A stretch of DNA of 5,992 bases from an uncultured bacterium (GTDB lineage Bacteria; Methylomirabilota; Methylomirabilia; Rokubacteriales; CSP1-6). The notes under the pieces are model-generated. The model worked only from the letters and a program-made list of their open reading frames with translations, was not told where the DNA came from and searched no databases. Below, in pieces: positions 1 through 5,878 of the stretch. Location: the NCBI GenBank assembly GCA_946479205.1, contig CAMLFJ010000229.1, forward strand, positions 1 to 5,992, in the 5' to 3' direction. The number at the start of each line of letters is the position of its first letter. Within the stretch, counting starts at the first letter, position 1. A program made the position numbers and the translations under genes.

Positions 1-2
1 CG

Positions 3-476
3 TGCGCCACGCCCTTCGCCGCGCTCGCGACGCTGGCCGCGCTCCACATGAGCCGGCGCGACGGGCTCGCGCTCATCGGGATCGCCTGGCTCGCCGATCA
101 GGCGGTGGGCTACGGGATGCTCGGTTATCCGCGCACCGCCAACAGCTTCGCCTGGGGCGTGATCCTGGGCGTGGGCGCGTTCGTGGCATTGCTCGCGGCC
201 CAGGCGCTGGCCGGGCGGCTGCGTGACCGCGGCGCGGTGCTTGCGGGCGGGCTGGCCTTCGCGGGCGCGTTCGTGGCCTACGAGGGGGTGCTCGTCGCCG
301 CGACCGCGGTGCTGGCGAGCGGCGCGGAGGCGTTCTCGCTGCCGATCGTCGGCTGGGTGCTCCGCGTGAACCTGCTCTCGCTCCTGGGGCTGCTGATCCT
401 CTACCGGCTCGCGGTCTGGATCGGGCTCGTGACGCGGGCGCCTCTCGGGGCGCGGGCCACCGTCACCGCGGGCTGA
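3..476 (+). CDS. Multi-helix membrane protein, 3' part (start outside window)
   Basis: The reading frame is open to the left edge and ends at a TGA (474-476), giving 157 visible residues. An ATG at 48 could start a shorter protein. The 15 residues before it are hydrophobic and read like the end of another membrane helix, so the true start is probably upstream of the window. Numbered from the first visible codon, likely membrane segments lie near residues 1-15, 21-40, 49-70, 79-105 and 114-142. They are separated by short Arg-rich turns (RRD, GRLRDR). The short soluble tail has no recognisable motif. No catalytic, transport or cofactor signature is visible and I do not recognise the family with certainty. 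It is followed after 4 nt by an alpha/beta hydrolase on the same strand, so the two are probably co-transcribed. Confident as a gene; function unknown. Confidence 0.75.
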   Translation, partial: CATPFAALATLAALHMSRRDGLALIGIAWLADQAVGYGMLGYPRTANSFAWGVILGVGAFVALLAAQALAGRLRDRGAVLAGGLAFAGAFVAYEGVLVAATAVLASGAEAFSLPIVGWVLRVNLLSLLGLLILYRLAVWIGLVTRAPLGARATVTAG

Positions 477-480
477 TCCG

Positions 481-1296
481 GTGAGCGCCACCGGCAAGCT
501 GGACCGGCCGGGCGGATCGCTATACTTCGAGGTCATCGACGCGACCCCGCCGTGGGCGGGGGAGGCGCCGCTGATCGTCTTCCACCATGGGATCGGCGCC
601 ACCGCCGAGGTGTGGGCCGAGTGGCTCCCCGCGCTGCTGGACCGCTATCGCGTCGCCCGCTTCGACATGCTGGGCTTCGGCCGCTCCGGCGTGCCGGGGC
701 CGGGCTTCCGCTGGTCGCTCGAGGGGCTGATGGCCGACGCGCTCGAGGTCGCGCGCGCCGCCGGCGCCGAGCGCTTCCACTTCGTCGGCGAGTCGGTCGG
801 GGGCACCGTCGGCCTCCTGCTCGGGAGTCGGCGTCCGGCCGCCCTGCTGAGCCTGACCGTCTCGAACGCTTCGCACCGCGGCGGCTCGATCCAGCGCGCG
901 CGGGAGTGGCGCGAGTTCATCCGCGCCAACGGGATGGCCAAGTGGGGCGAGATGATGGCCCCGCTGCGCCTCGACCGCGACCGGGTCTCCCCCGCCCAGT
1001 ACCGCTGGTTCGAGGAGGCCCAGGCCCGGTGCTCCGCGGACTCGGTGCTCGACCTGGCCGACGTGCTCATCGGGACCGATCTCTCGTCCGATCTCGGCCG
1101 CATCCCGGTGCCGACGCTGCTGCTGGCGCCCGGGCGCAGCCCGTTCGTACCGCTCGCGGTCATGGAGGCGATGCACGCGGGCATCGCGGGCTCGGAGCTC
1201 CAGGTCTTTCCGGACGCGCGGCACGGCCTGCCGTGCTCGCACGGCCCCGCGTGCGGCCGCGCGCTCCGCGCCTTCCTCGATCGCCGCGCCGGCTAG
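481..1296 (+). CDS. Alpha/beta hydrolase fold protein, atypical acid position
   Basis: A 271-aa cytoplasmic alpha/beta hydrolase; no signal peptide is visible. The oxyanion-loop motif HHG is at residues 35-37. The segment FDMLGFGRSG (61-70) is the usual strand-4 region before the nucleophile elbow. The elbow is GESVGG (103-108) with Ser105 as nucleophile. A helical cap probably covers residues 130-205. The late strand reads TLLLAPGRSPFVP (212-224), and the probable catalytic His is His248 in DARHGLP. In most family members the GxxD/GRSP region supplies the catalytic Asp, but here that place is Ser220, so the acid is missing or elsewhere. The family includes enol-lactonases, C-C bond hydrolases and esterases, and the substrate cannot be told. 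The start is GTG, 4 nt after the upstream stop, with no clear Shine-Dalgarno, which suggests translational coupling. ATG at 1301 of the next gene follows its stop by 4 nt. Confidence 0.88.
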   Translation: MSATGKLDRPGGSLYFEVIDATPPWAGEAPLIVFHHGIGATAEVWAEWLPALLDRYRVARFDMLGFGRSGVPGPGFRWSLEGLMADALEVARAAGAERFHFVGESVGGTVGLLLGSRRPAALLSLTVSNASHRGGSIQRAREWREFIRANGMAKWGEMMAPLRLDRDRVSPAQYRWFEEAQARCSADSVLDLADVLIGTDLSSDLGRIPVPTLLLAPGRSPFVPLAVMEAMHAGIAGSELQVFPDARHGLPCSHGPACGRALRAFLDRRAG

Positions 1297-1300
1297 TCCG

Positions 1301-2413
1301 ATGGCGGTCTCCCCGGCCGTCGCGGAGACGACGGACGCGCTGCTCGCCGCTCTGCTCGGCGCGCTCGACCGCGTGGAGTGGGCGCAGCGCCACCTCTTCC
1401 CGCCGCGGGCCCTCGAGCTGGCCGATCGCCTGGCTCCGCACGCCGAGCTTCTGGCCGGGCCGCTGGGCGCGCTCGAGGCGGCCCCGTGGCCCGAGGACCT
1501 GCGCCTGCTCCGCGAGCGGCTCGCCCAGGTCACCCGGCAGGCCATCGAGCTGATCGGCGCCTTCGCGTCCGCGGCCCAGTCCGGCGAGCCGATCGGGCTC
1601 TACCGTGCCCTGCGCCGCCTGGCCCCGCTCCAGGAGGCGCTCTACCCGCTCGCCCCGGTGCTGGATCCGGTCAGCCGCTGGTTCCTCGAGCCGGGCCGCC
1701 GCGGGGACGACGTGCTGGTCCGGCGCCTGCGCGACGCCGCCCTCCGCGACGACGGCGCCCGGGTCGGCGTGCTGCACGCGCGCAACGATTATGTAAGCCA
1801 CGGCGGGGGCAGCCGCGGCGGCTTCTCGCTCTACGTTCCGGAGACGTGGGAGGCGAGCAGGCCGCCGGCGCCGCTGGTGGTGGCCCTGCACGGGGGCAGC
1901 GGCCACGGCCGCGACTTCCTGTGGGCCTGGCTGCGGGAGGCGCGCTCGCGCGGCGTGCTGGTGCTGTCGCCGACCGCGCTCGAGCGCACGTGGTCCATCA
2001 TGGGCGGAGAGGACGTGGACGCGCCCCGGCTGCGGGCGGCGGTCGAGGACGTCGCCGCGCGCTACCACGTGGACCGCGCGCGCGTCCTGCTCACCGGCAT
2101 GTCGGACGGCGCGACCTACGCGCTGCTCTGCGGGCTCGCGGAGGGCATGCCCTTCACCCACCTGGCGCCGGCCTGCGGCGTGCTCCATCCGTTCCTGCTG
2201 GCCCGCGGCGACATCCAGAACGCGCGCGGACGGCCGATCTACCTGGTGCACGGCGCACTCGACTGGATGTTCCCGGTGCAGACCGCGCGCATGAGCCGGG
2301 ACGCGCTCCAGATGGCGGGAGCCGAGGTCGTCTACCGCGAGATCGAGGACCTCTCGCACACGTATCCGAGGGACGAGAACCCGCGGATCCTCGACTGGCT
2401 CGCCCGCGGCTGA
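1301..2413 (+). CDS. PHB-depolymerase/phospholipase-like esterase with helical N-terminal extension
   Basis: A 370-aa protein in two parts. Residues 1 to about 150 are Ala/Leu/Arg-rich, mostly helical by appearance, and have no recognised motif. Residues 155-370 form an alpha/beta hydrolase of the type found in PHB depolymerases, feruloyl-esterase-like proteins and the phospholipase/carboxylesterase group. The oxyanion motif LHGGSG is at 196-201 and the nucleophile elbow GMSDG at 266-270 (Ser268). Asp321 sits in VHGALDWMFP and His353 in DLSHTYP, so the Ser-Asp-His triad is complete. No secretion signal is seen, which points to a cytoplasmic enzyme and not an extracellular polymer depolymerase. 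The ATG lies 4 nt after the upstream stop without an obvious ribosome binding site, fitting coupled translation. The last four residues and the stop codon fall inside the large palindrome at 2401-2529, so the exact C-terminus may have been set by that element. The substrate is unknown. Confidence 0.87.
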   Translation: MAVSPAVAETTDALLAALLGALDRVEWAQRHLFPPRALELADRLAPHAELLAGPLGALEAAPWPEDLRLLRERLAQVTRQAIELIGAFASAAQSGEPIGLYRALRRLAPLQEALYPLAPVLDPVSRWFLEPGRRGDDVLVRRLRDAALRDDGARVGVLHARNDYVSHGGGSRGGFSLYVPETWEASRPPAPLVVALHGGSGHGRDFLWAWLREARSRGVLVLSPTALERTWSIMGGEDVDAPRLRAAVEDVAARYHVDRARVLLTGMSDGATYALLCGLAEGMPFTHLAPACGVLHPFLLARGDIQNARGRPIYLVHGALDWMFPVQTARMSRDALQMAGAEVVYREIEDLSHTYPRDENPRILDWLARG

Positions 2414-2529
2414 TAAGGGCCCATCTGCTTCGTTGGCGCCCTCGGCCGCACGCTCAACGTAGAGAGACTACGCCTCGCGTGCGGCCGTCGGGCGCCGCCT
2501 CGCAGCTGGACCCTTCTCAGCCGCGGGCG
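2401..2529. repeat. Large imperfect palindrome filling the convergent gene junction
   Basis: Two 53-nt arms (2401-2453 and 2477-2529) are near inverted copies around a 23-nt centre. From the outside in: 13 perfect pairs (2401-2413 with 2517-2529); one mismatch; 8 of 9 pairs (2415-2423 with 2507-2515); one mismatch; 4 pairs (2425-2428 with 2502-2505); a 6/5 internal loop; 7 pairs (2435-2441 with 2490-2496); a 1/2 bulge; 11 pairs (2443-2453 with 2477-2487). The centre holds a further 5-bp hairpin (2458-2462 with 2468-2472, loop AGAGA). I count 48 Watson-Crick pairs. One arm contains the last codons and TGA stop of the plus-strand esterase; the other ends 7 nt short of the minus-strand amidohydrolase stop codon. 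It could be a two-way transcription stop, a small palindromic repeat element, or an inverted duplication. No transposase or clear target duplication is seen. Confidence 0.85.
2435..2496. terminator. Possible bidirectional terminator hairpin (core of the palindrome)
   Basis: The inner part of the palindrome is a very GC-rich stem of 7 plus 11 base pairs with a small nested hairpin at its tip. It sits between two convergent operons, where a shared terminator is expected. Neither strand has a T-run after the stem, so it is not a textbook intrinsic terminator. If it stops transcription it may do so as a strong RNA structure, with or without Rho, or it may only protect 3' ends. This is inferred from position and structure. 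Confidence 0.35.
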
Positions 2530-2535
2530 CGGTTG

Positions 2536-4038
2536 CTAGGCCGTGGGCAGAGGCGCGGCGAAGCGGTTGATCGGAAGCGGCGTGGTCACCGCGCCCCGGC
2601 ACGCCGCGGCGACGAAGGGCGCCAGGCGCCCGGCCAGCGCCCAGGCCTCCGCGGCTCGCTCGCGGTGGCGGTCGGCCGCCTCCTGGGCGCGGGCGTAGAT
2701 GCGCGCCTCGTCCACCGTGGTCACGCGGCCTCGCTCGAGGACCACGCGACCGTCCACCAGGACGGTGTCCACGCTGGCCCCGGTCTCGGCGTAGACCAGC
2801 GCCTTCACCGGATCGGAGAGGGGACGGAGGAAGATCGAGTCGGTCCGGAGGAGCACGACGTCGGCCTTGCGCCCCGGTGCGAGGCCGCCCAGCTCTCCGG
2901 ACTGGCCCATCACCCGCGCGGTGCCGGACGTGGCGAGGCCCCAGACCGTGTCGGCGTCGAGCCAGCGGGTGGTCTCGTGCGGGAAGCGCACCGTGCTGAT
3001 GATCGAGGCGATGCGCAGGGCCTCGAAGAGGTTCTGATTGTCGGCGCAGGTCGATCCGTCGGTGCCGAGGCCCACCGGCAGGCCGCGGTCCAGCATCTCG
3101 CGCACCGGCGCGATGCCCACGCCCAGACGGAGGTTGCTGCCGGGATTGTGGGCGATCGCAGCGCCCGCGTCGGCCAGCATCCGGAGATCGGCATCGTCGA
3201 GCCAGACCGAGTGGGCGCCCACGAAGCCGGGCCCGAGCACTCCGTGGTCCGCCAGCCGGGCCACGATGCTCTTGCCCCAGCGCCGCCGGCTCTCGACCAC
3301 CTGCACCCTGGACTCGGCCAGGTGGGTATGGATGCCGACGCCGTACTCCCGCGACAGGGCGGCGCAGCCGTCGAGCAGGTCGTCCGTGGCCTGGTTCGGG
3401 ATGGTGGGCGCCACCGCCACACGGATCCGCCCCTCGGCGCTGCCGTGCCACCGGCGGATGGCCCGCTCGGTCAGGTCGAGCAGGCCCTTGGTGGGCGCCG
3501 GCCGGATATCCTCGACCGTGCGGCGCAGGTCCGGGGGCAGGAGATCGCCGAGGCCGGGGACGGTCTGGTAGAAGACGACGTCCGCGACGGCCGGTGCCAG
3601 CACCACGCGGACCCCGACGTCGGTGTACGCCTGCACCACCGCCGCGAAGGTCTCGTCGGTGATCGCGGGCACCGCGATGTAGAGATCGTAGGCGCTCGTG
3701 CAGCCCGTCTTGAGCATCTCGATGGCGCCAATGGCCGCCGAGATGTACTCGTCGTCTGGCGTGCGAAATCCAGAGTTTGCGGGCGAGTAGGTCAGCAGAT
3801 CCTCGAGCGTGAAGTTCCCGACCCGTCCGCGGGCGAGGTGGCTGGCCGCGTGCGTGTGCGCATTGCCCATGCCGGGGAGCACGATGCGGTCGGCGGCATC
3901 GATCACCCGGGCACCGGGCGGGGGGGTGAGCGCCGGCCCCATGGCGGCAATCCGGTCGCCCTCGATGAGCACATCCGCGCGCTGGAGCCCCGCCGGCGTC
4001 CCGGTCAGGACCCGACCGCCGCGAATCAGGGTTGCCAT
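2536..4038 (-). CDS. TRZ/ATZ-type metal-dependent amidohydrolase (aminohydrolase/deaminase)
   Basis: A 500-aa member of the amidohydrolase superfamily, in the branch holding atrazine chlorohydrolase, guanine deaminase and methylthioadenosine/S-adenosylhomocysteine deaminases. These enzymes remove an amino or other leaving group from a ring carbon, with one metal in a TIM barrel. Visible features in order: N-terminal beta-sandwich strands (1-55); metal motif GNAHTH with His61 and His63; HTHLAES with His239 and Glu242; GAHSVWLDD with His276; HNPGSNLRLG (297-306); GLGTDGST with Asp327; and a return to the beta-sandwich at GGLAPGRKADVVLL (384-397). All expected metal and catalytic residues are present. 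The loop after the first motif (GNFTLEDLL) lacks the W-L pattern of typical MTA/SAH deaminases, so the substrate is open. It is somewhat longer than the usual 440-480 residues, with a helical tail after about 443. The ATG follows a strong GAGGAGG with 5-nt spacing, 10 nt after the upstream phosphatase gene. Confidence 0.93.
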   Translation of the reverse strand: MATLIRGGRVLTGTPAGLQRADVLIEGDRIAAMGPALTPPPGARVIDAADRIVLPGMGNAHTHAASHLARGRVGNFTLEDLLTYSPANSGFRTPDDEYISAAIGAIEMLKTGCTSAYDLYIAVPAITDETFAAVVQAYTDVGVRVVLAPAVADVVFYQTVPGLGDLLPPDLRRTVEDIRPAPTKGLLDLTERAIRRWHGSAEGRIRVAVAPTIPNQATDDLLDGCAALSREYGVGIHTHLAESRVQVVESRRRWGKSIVARLADHGVLGPGFVGAHSVWLDDADLRMLADAGAAIAHNPGSNLRLGVGIAPVREMLDRGLPVGLGTDGSTCADNQNLFEALRIASIISTVRFPHETTRWLDADTVWGLATSGTARVMGQSGELGGLAPGRKADVVLLRTDSIFLRPLSDPVKALVYAETGASVDTVLVDGRVVLERGRVTTVDEARIYARAQEAADRHRERAAEAWALAGRLAPFVAAACRGAVTTPLPINRFAAPLPTA

Positions 4039-4043
4039 GGCCG

Positions 4044-4050
4044 CCTCCTC
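4044..4050 (-). promoter_or_regulatory. Strong ribosome binding site of the amidohydrolase gene
   Basis: On the minus strand GAGGAGG lies 5 nt before the ATG at 4038-4036. It overlaps the TGA stop codon (4051-4049) of the upstream phosphatase gene, so ribosomes ending there are well placed to restart. It fixes the amidohydrolase start. Confidence 0.8.
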
Positions 4051-4663
4051 AGACCGCGCCGGAGCTCGACAGGGACTGCGCGGTCGCGTCGTCGTCGAGA
4101 TGAGTCACGCAGTTGAGCCGCCGCACGCGCCACGGCGCGGGGTGCTCGATGATCGTGACCGCCGTATTTTCCCAGCGCTCGGGGACGTCCAGGCCGTCGG
4201 GCAGGATCAGGTGGCGGGCGGCCAGGGAGCGGCAGACCAGGCCGTGCGTGACGACGGCGAGGTGCCCGCCGGTCGCGGTGGCGCGCTCCTGCACCAGCGC
4301 CCAGGCCCGGTCGACCCGGGCGTGGAAGACCTCCCAGGTCTCCCCGTTGGGCGGGGCGTAGTCGGGCTCGAACATGTCGAAGCCCAGCTCGGCATACGGG
4401 GTGCCCCGAATGTCGCCGAAGTTGCGCTCCTGGAGCAGGGGATCGTGGCGGACCGGCAGCCCGGTGACGCGCGCCAGCCGCTCCGCGGTCTGCGCGGCGC
4501 GCGCGTAGTCGCTCGACAGGATGGCGCCGATGCCCTCGTGCTCGAGTCGCCGGGCCAGGCGCTCGGCCTGAACGAGGCCGCGCGGGGAGAGCGGGTTGTC
4601 GGGGAGCTGGACGGTGCGCGAGGCGTTGCCGAGCGTCTCGCCGTGCCGGATCAGGAAGATCAG
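4049..4663 (-). CDS. Histidine phosphatase family protein (phosphoglycerate-mutase-like), probable CTG start
   Basis: A 204-aa single-domain histidine phosphatase of the branch 2-type or cofactor-dependent phosphoglycerate-mutase-like fold, which removes or moves phosphate through a phospho-histidine. With CTG as the start the protein opens IFLIRHGET, the normal beginning for this family. Catalytic residues are His7 in RHG, Arg55 in SSDYARAAQTA, Glu79 in LLQERNFGD and His140 in VVTHGLV; all four core positions are present. No ATG, GTG or TTG lies in frame for a long way upstream. Longer versions of this frame only run through the CoA-transferase gene and have no family resemblance. The CTG shares the bases CTGA with the stop of the CoA-transferase gene, and a purine-rich GAGAG lies 6 nt upstream. 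The substrate may be a phosphorylated metabolite, possibly a sugar or nucleotide phosphate, and cannot be assigned. The gene is probably co-transcribed with both neighbours. Confidence 0.88.
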   Translation of the reverse strand: MIFLIRHGETLGNASRTVQLPDNPLSPRGLVQAERLARRLEHEGIGAILSSDYARAAQTAERLARVTGLPVRHDPLLQERNFGDIRGTPYAELGFDMFEPDYAPPNGETWEVFHARVDRAWALVQERATATGGHLAVVTHGLVCRSLAARHLILPDGLDVPERWENTAVTIIEHPAPWRVRRLNCVTHLDDDATAQSLSSSGAV

Positions 4664-5856
4664 ATCACGCTCTCGCCGCGCAGGCCCTGGATGTCCGTCG
4701 GGGAGTAGCCGAGCCCGGCCAGGATCTCGGCGGTGTGCTGGCCGAGCCTGGGCGCGGTCCGTCGCACCGCCACGTCGCTCCCGGACAGGCGGATCGGGGT
4801 GCGGATGTGGGGGACGCGGCCCAGCTCGGCGTCGTCCGCGTGGACCACCATCTCGCGGTGCTGCACCTGGGGGTCCGAGAAGAGCTGCTCGTAGTTGTAG
4901 ACGGGCCCGCAGGGCACGCCCGCGTCGTCGAGCACCTTGGTCCAGTGCGACGTCGGCGCGGTCGCCAGCACCGCGGTGATCTCCTTCTCGAGCGCGAAGC
5001 GGTTCTTCCGCCGCTCCGGGGAGCGCGCGAAGCGCGGGTCCTCGAGCCACTCCGGGTGGCCGAGCGCGCGCGCGCAGCGCTGCCAGATGGACTGGCCGGC
5101 GGCGCCGATCATCATGTAGCCGTCCTTGGTCTCGAACCGCTGATAGGGCGCGTTCTGGCGATGGCGCGAGCCCATGCGGACCGGCTCGACGTGGTCGGCC
5201 AGCCAGCCCGCGCTGGTCCACGAGGAGAAGCCGACCGCGGTCTCGAGCAGCGAGCACTCGACCTTCTGGCCCTGGCCGGTGCGCTGCCGCTCGTAGAGCG
5301 CGGCGAGGACGCCCTGGGCGCCCCACATGCCGGTGCCGAGATCGCAGATCGGCAGGCCCACCGAGGTGGGCGGGCCGTCGGGCTCGCCGGTCACGTGCAT
5401 GATGCCGCCCATGCCCTGGGCGATGAGGTCGAAGCCGCCCTTCTCGCGGTAGGGGCCGTCGGAGCCGAAGCCGGAGAGCTGGGCGTAAATCAACCGTGGG
5501 TTCAACCGGTTCAAAGTCTCCCAGCCGAGCCCGGCCCGATCCATGACGGTGGGGCGGTAGTTCTCCACGAGCACGTCCATGGCGGGGATCAGCTTGAGGA
5601 AGATCTCGCGGCCGCGCGCGCCCTTGTAGTCGAGCGTGAGGCTCTTCTTGTTGCGGTTGATGTAGCGGAAGTAGGGATTGCGCTCGCTGCCGTCGCCCAT
5701 ACCGCGGGAGGAGTCGCCCGCGCCGGGCCGCTCCAGCTTGATCACGTCGGCGCCCATGTCGGCCAGGATCATCGTGCAGAAGGGGCCCGCCATGTGCTCG
5801 GTCATATCGAGCACCTTCACGCCGTCGAGCGGGCCCCGCGGGTTGCGATCAGCCAT
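4660..5856 (-). CDS. Class III CoA-transferase (CaiB/BaiF family)
   Basis: A 398-aa member of the family that moves CoA between carboxylic acids (formyl-CoA:oxalate, carnitine, bile acid, succinyl-CoA-dependent and racemase types), acting as interlocked dimers in the cytoplasm. The family opening GVKVLDMTEHMAGPFCTMILADMG-type region is at 12-35 and KLERPGAGD at 40-48. The region NKKSLTLDYK (69-78) is followed by DVLVENYRP (94-102). The probable catalytic Asp is Asp172 in CDLGTGMWGAQG, equivalent by position to the Asp of formyl-CoA transferase. The C-terminal part has the usual RTPIRLSGS and HTAEILAGLGYS stretches. Length is normal. A TTG 21 nt upstream is also in frame, but a GGAGG at 5868-5872 lies 11 nt before the ATG, so ATG is preferred. 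Its stop overlaps the phosphatase start. The substrate pair cannot be told from the sequence. Confidence 0.94.
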   Translation of the reverse strand: MADRNPRGPLDGVKVLDMTEHMAGPFCTMILADMGADVIKLERPGAGDSSRGMGDGSERNPYFRYINRNKKSLTLDYKGARGREIFLKLIPAMDVLVENYRPTVMDRAGLGWETLNRLNPRLIYAQLSGFGSDGPYREKGGFDLIAQGMGGIMHVTGEPDGPPTSVGLPICDLGTGMWGAQGVLAALYERQRTGQGQKVECSLLETAVGFSSWTSAGWLADHVEPVRMGSRHRQNAPYQRFETKDGYMMIGAAGQSIWQRCARALGHPEWLEDPRFARSPERRKNRFALEKEITAVLATAPTSHWTKVLDDAGVPCGPVYNYEQLFSDPQVQHREMVVHADDAELGRVPHIRTPIRLSGSDVAVRRTAPRLGQHTAEILAGLGYSPTDIQGLRGESVI

Positions 5857-5867
5857 GGTGGGTCGTG

Positions 5868-5872
5868 CCTCC
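5868..5872 (-). promoter_or_regulatory. Ribosome binding site of the CoA-transferase gene
   Basis: GGAGG on the minus strand lies 11 nt before the ATG at 5856-5854 and within the alternative TTG-started reading frame. That position argues for ATG, not TTG, as the start. Confidence 0.7.
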
Positions 5873-5878
5873 GGCAAT

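Noticed and set aside
520..1545. A 341-codon minus-strand frame opposite the first hydrolase
   Set aside because: Shadow frame: compositionally biased, no recognisable domain, crosses two real genes.
1160..2359. A 399-codon minus-strand open frame opposite the esterase
   Set aside because: Low-complexity Arg/Ala/Glu-rich translation with no motifs; it lies opposite a gene with a complete Ser-Asp-His triad.
2435..2515. Textbook Rho-independent terminator
   Set aside because: The stem is strong, but no T-run follows it on either strand, and the pairing extends far beyond a typical terminator; kept only as a low-confidence terminator.
2401..2529. ERIC, REP or CRISPR repeat
   Set aside because: The length is close to that of ERIC, but the sequence does not resemble the ERIC consensus as I recall it. 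There is one copy in the window and no regularly spaced repeats.
1378..4116. A 912-codon open frame on the plus strand spanning the esterase, the spacer and the antisense of the amidohydrolase
   Set aside because: It is a by-product of very high GC with few stop codons. The protein is Arg/Ala/Pro/Gly-rich with no family motif, and it overlaps two genes with full catalytic signatures.
3809..4708. A 299-codon plus-strand frame opposite the phosphatase and the amidohydrolase start
   Set aside because: Shadow of the minus-strand genes; no family features.
4664..5326. N-terminal extension of the phosphatase frame upstream of the CTG, to an ATG-type start near 5326
   Set aside because: It would overlap the CoA-transferase gene by over 660 nt and its residues look like an out-of-frame reading of that gene. 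The family normally begins a few residues before RHG.
5857..5877. TTG at 5877 as the start of the CoA-transferase
   Set aside because: The GGAGG ribosome binding site lies inside this stretch and is correctly spaced for the ATG at 5856. The extra seven residues are not part of the family's usual beginning.
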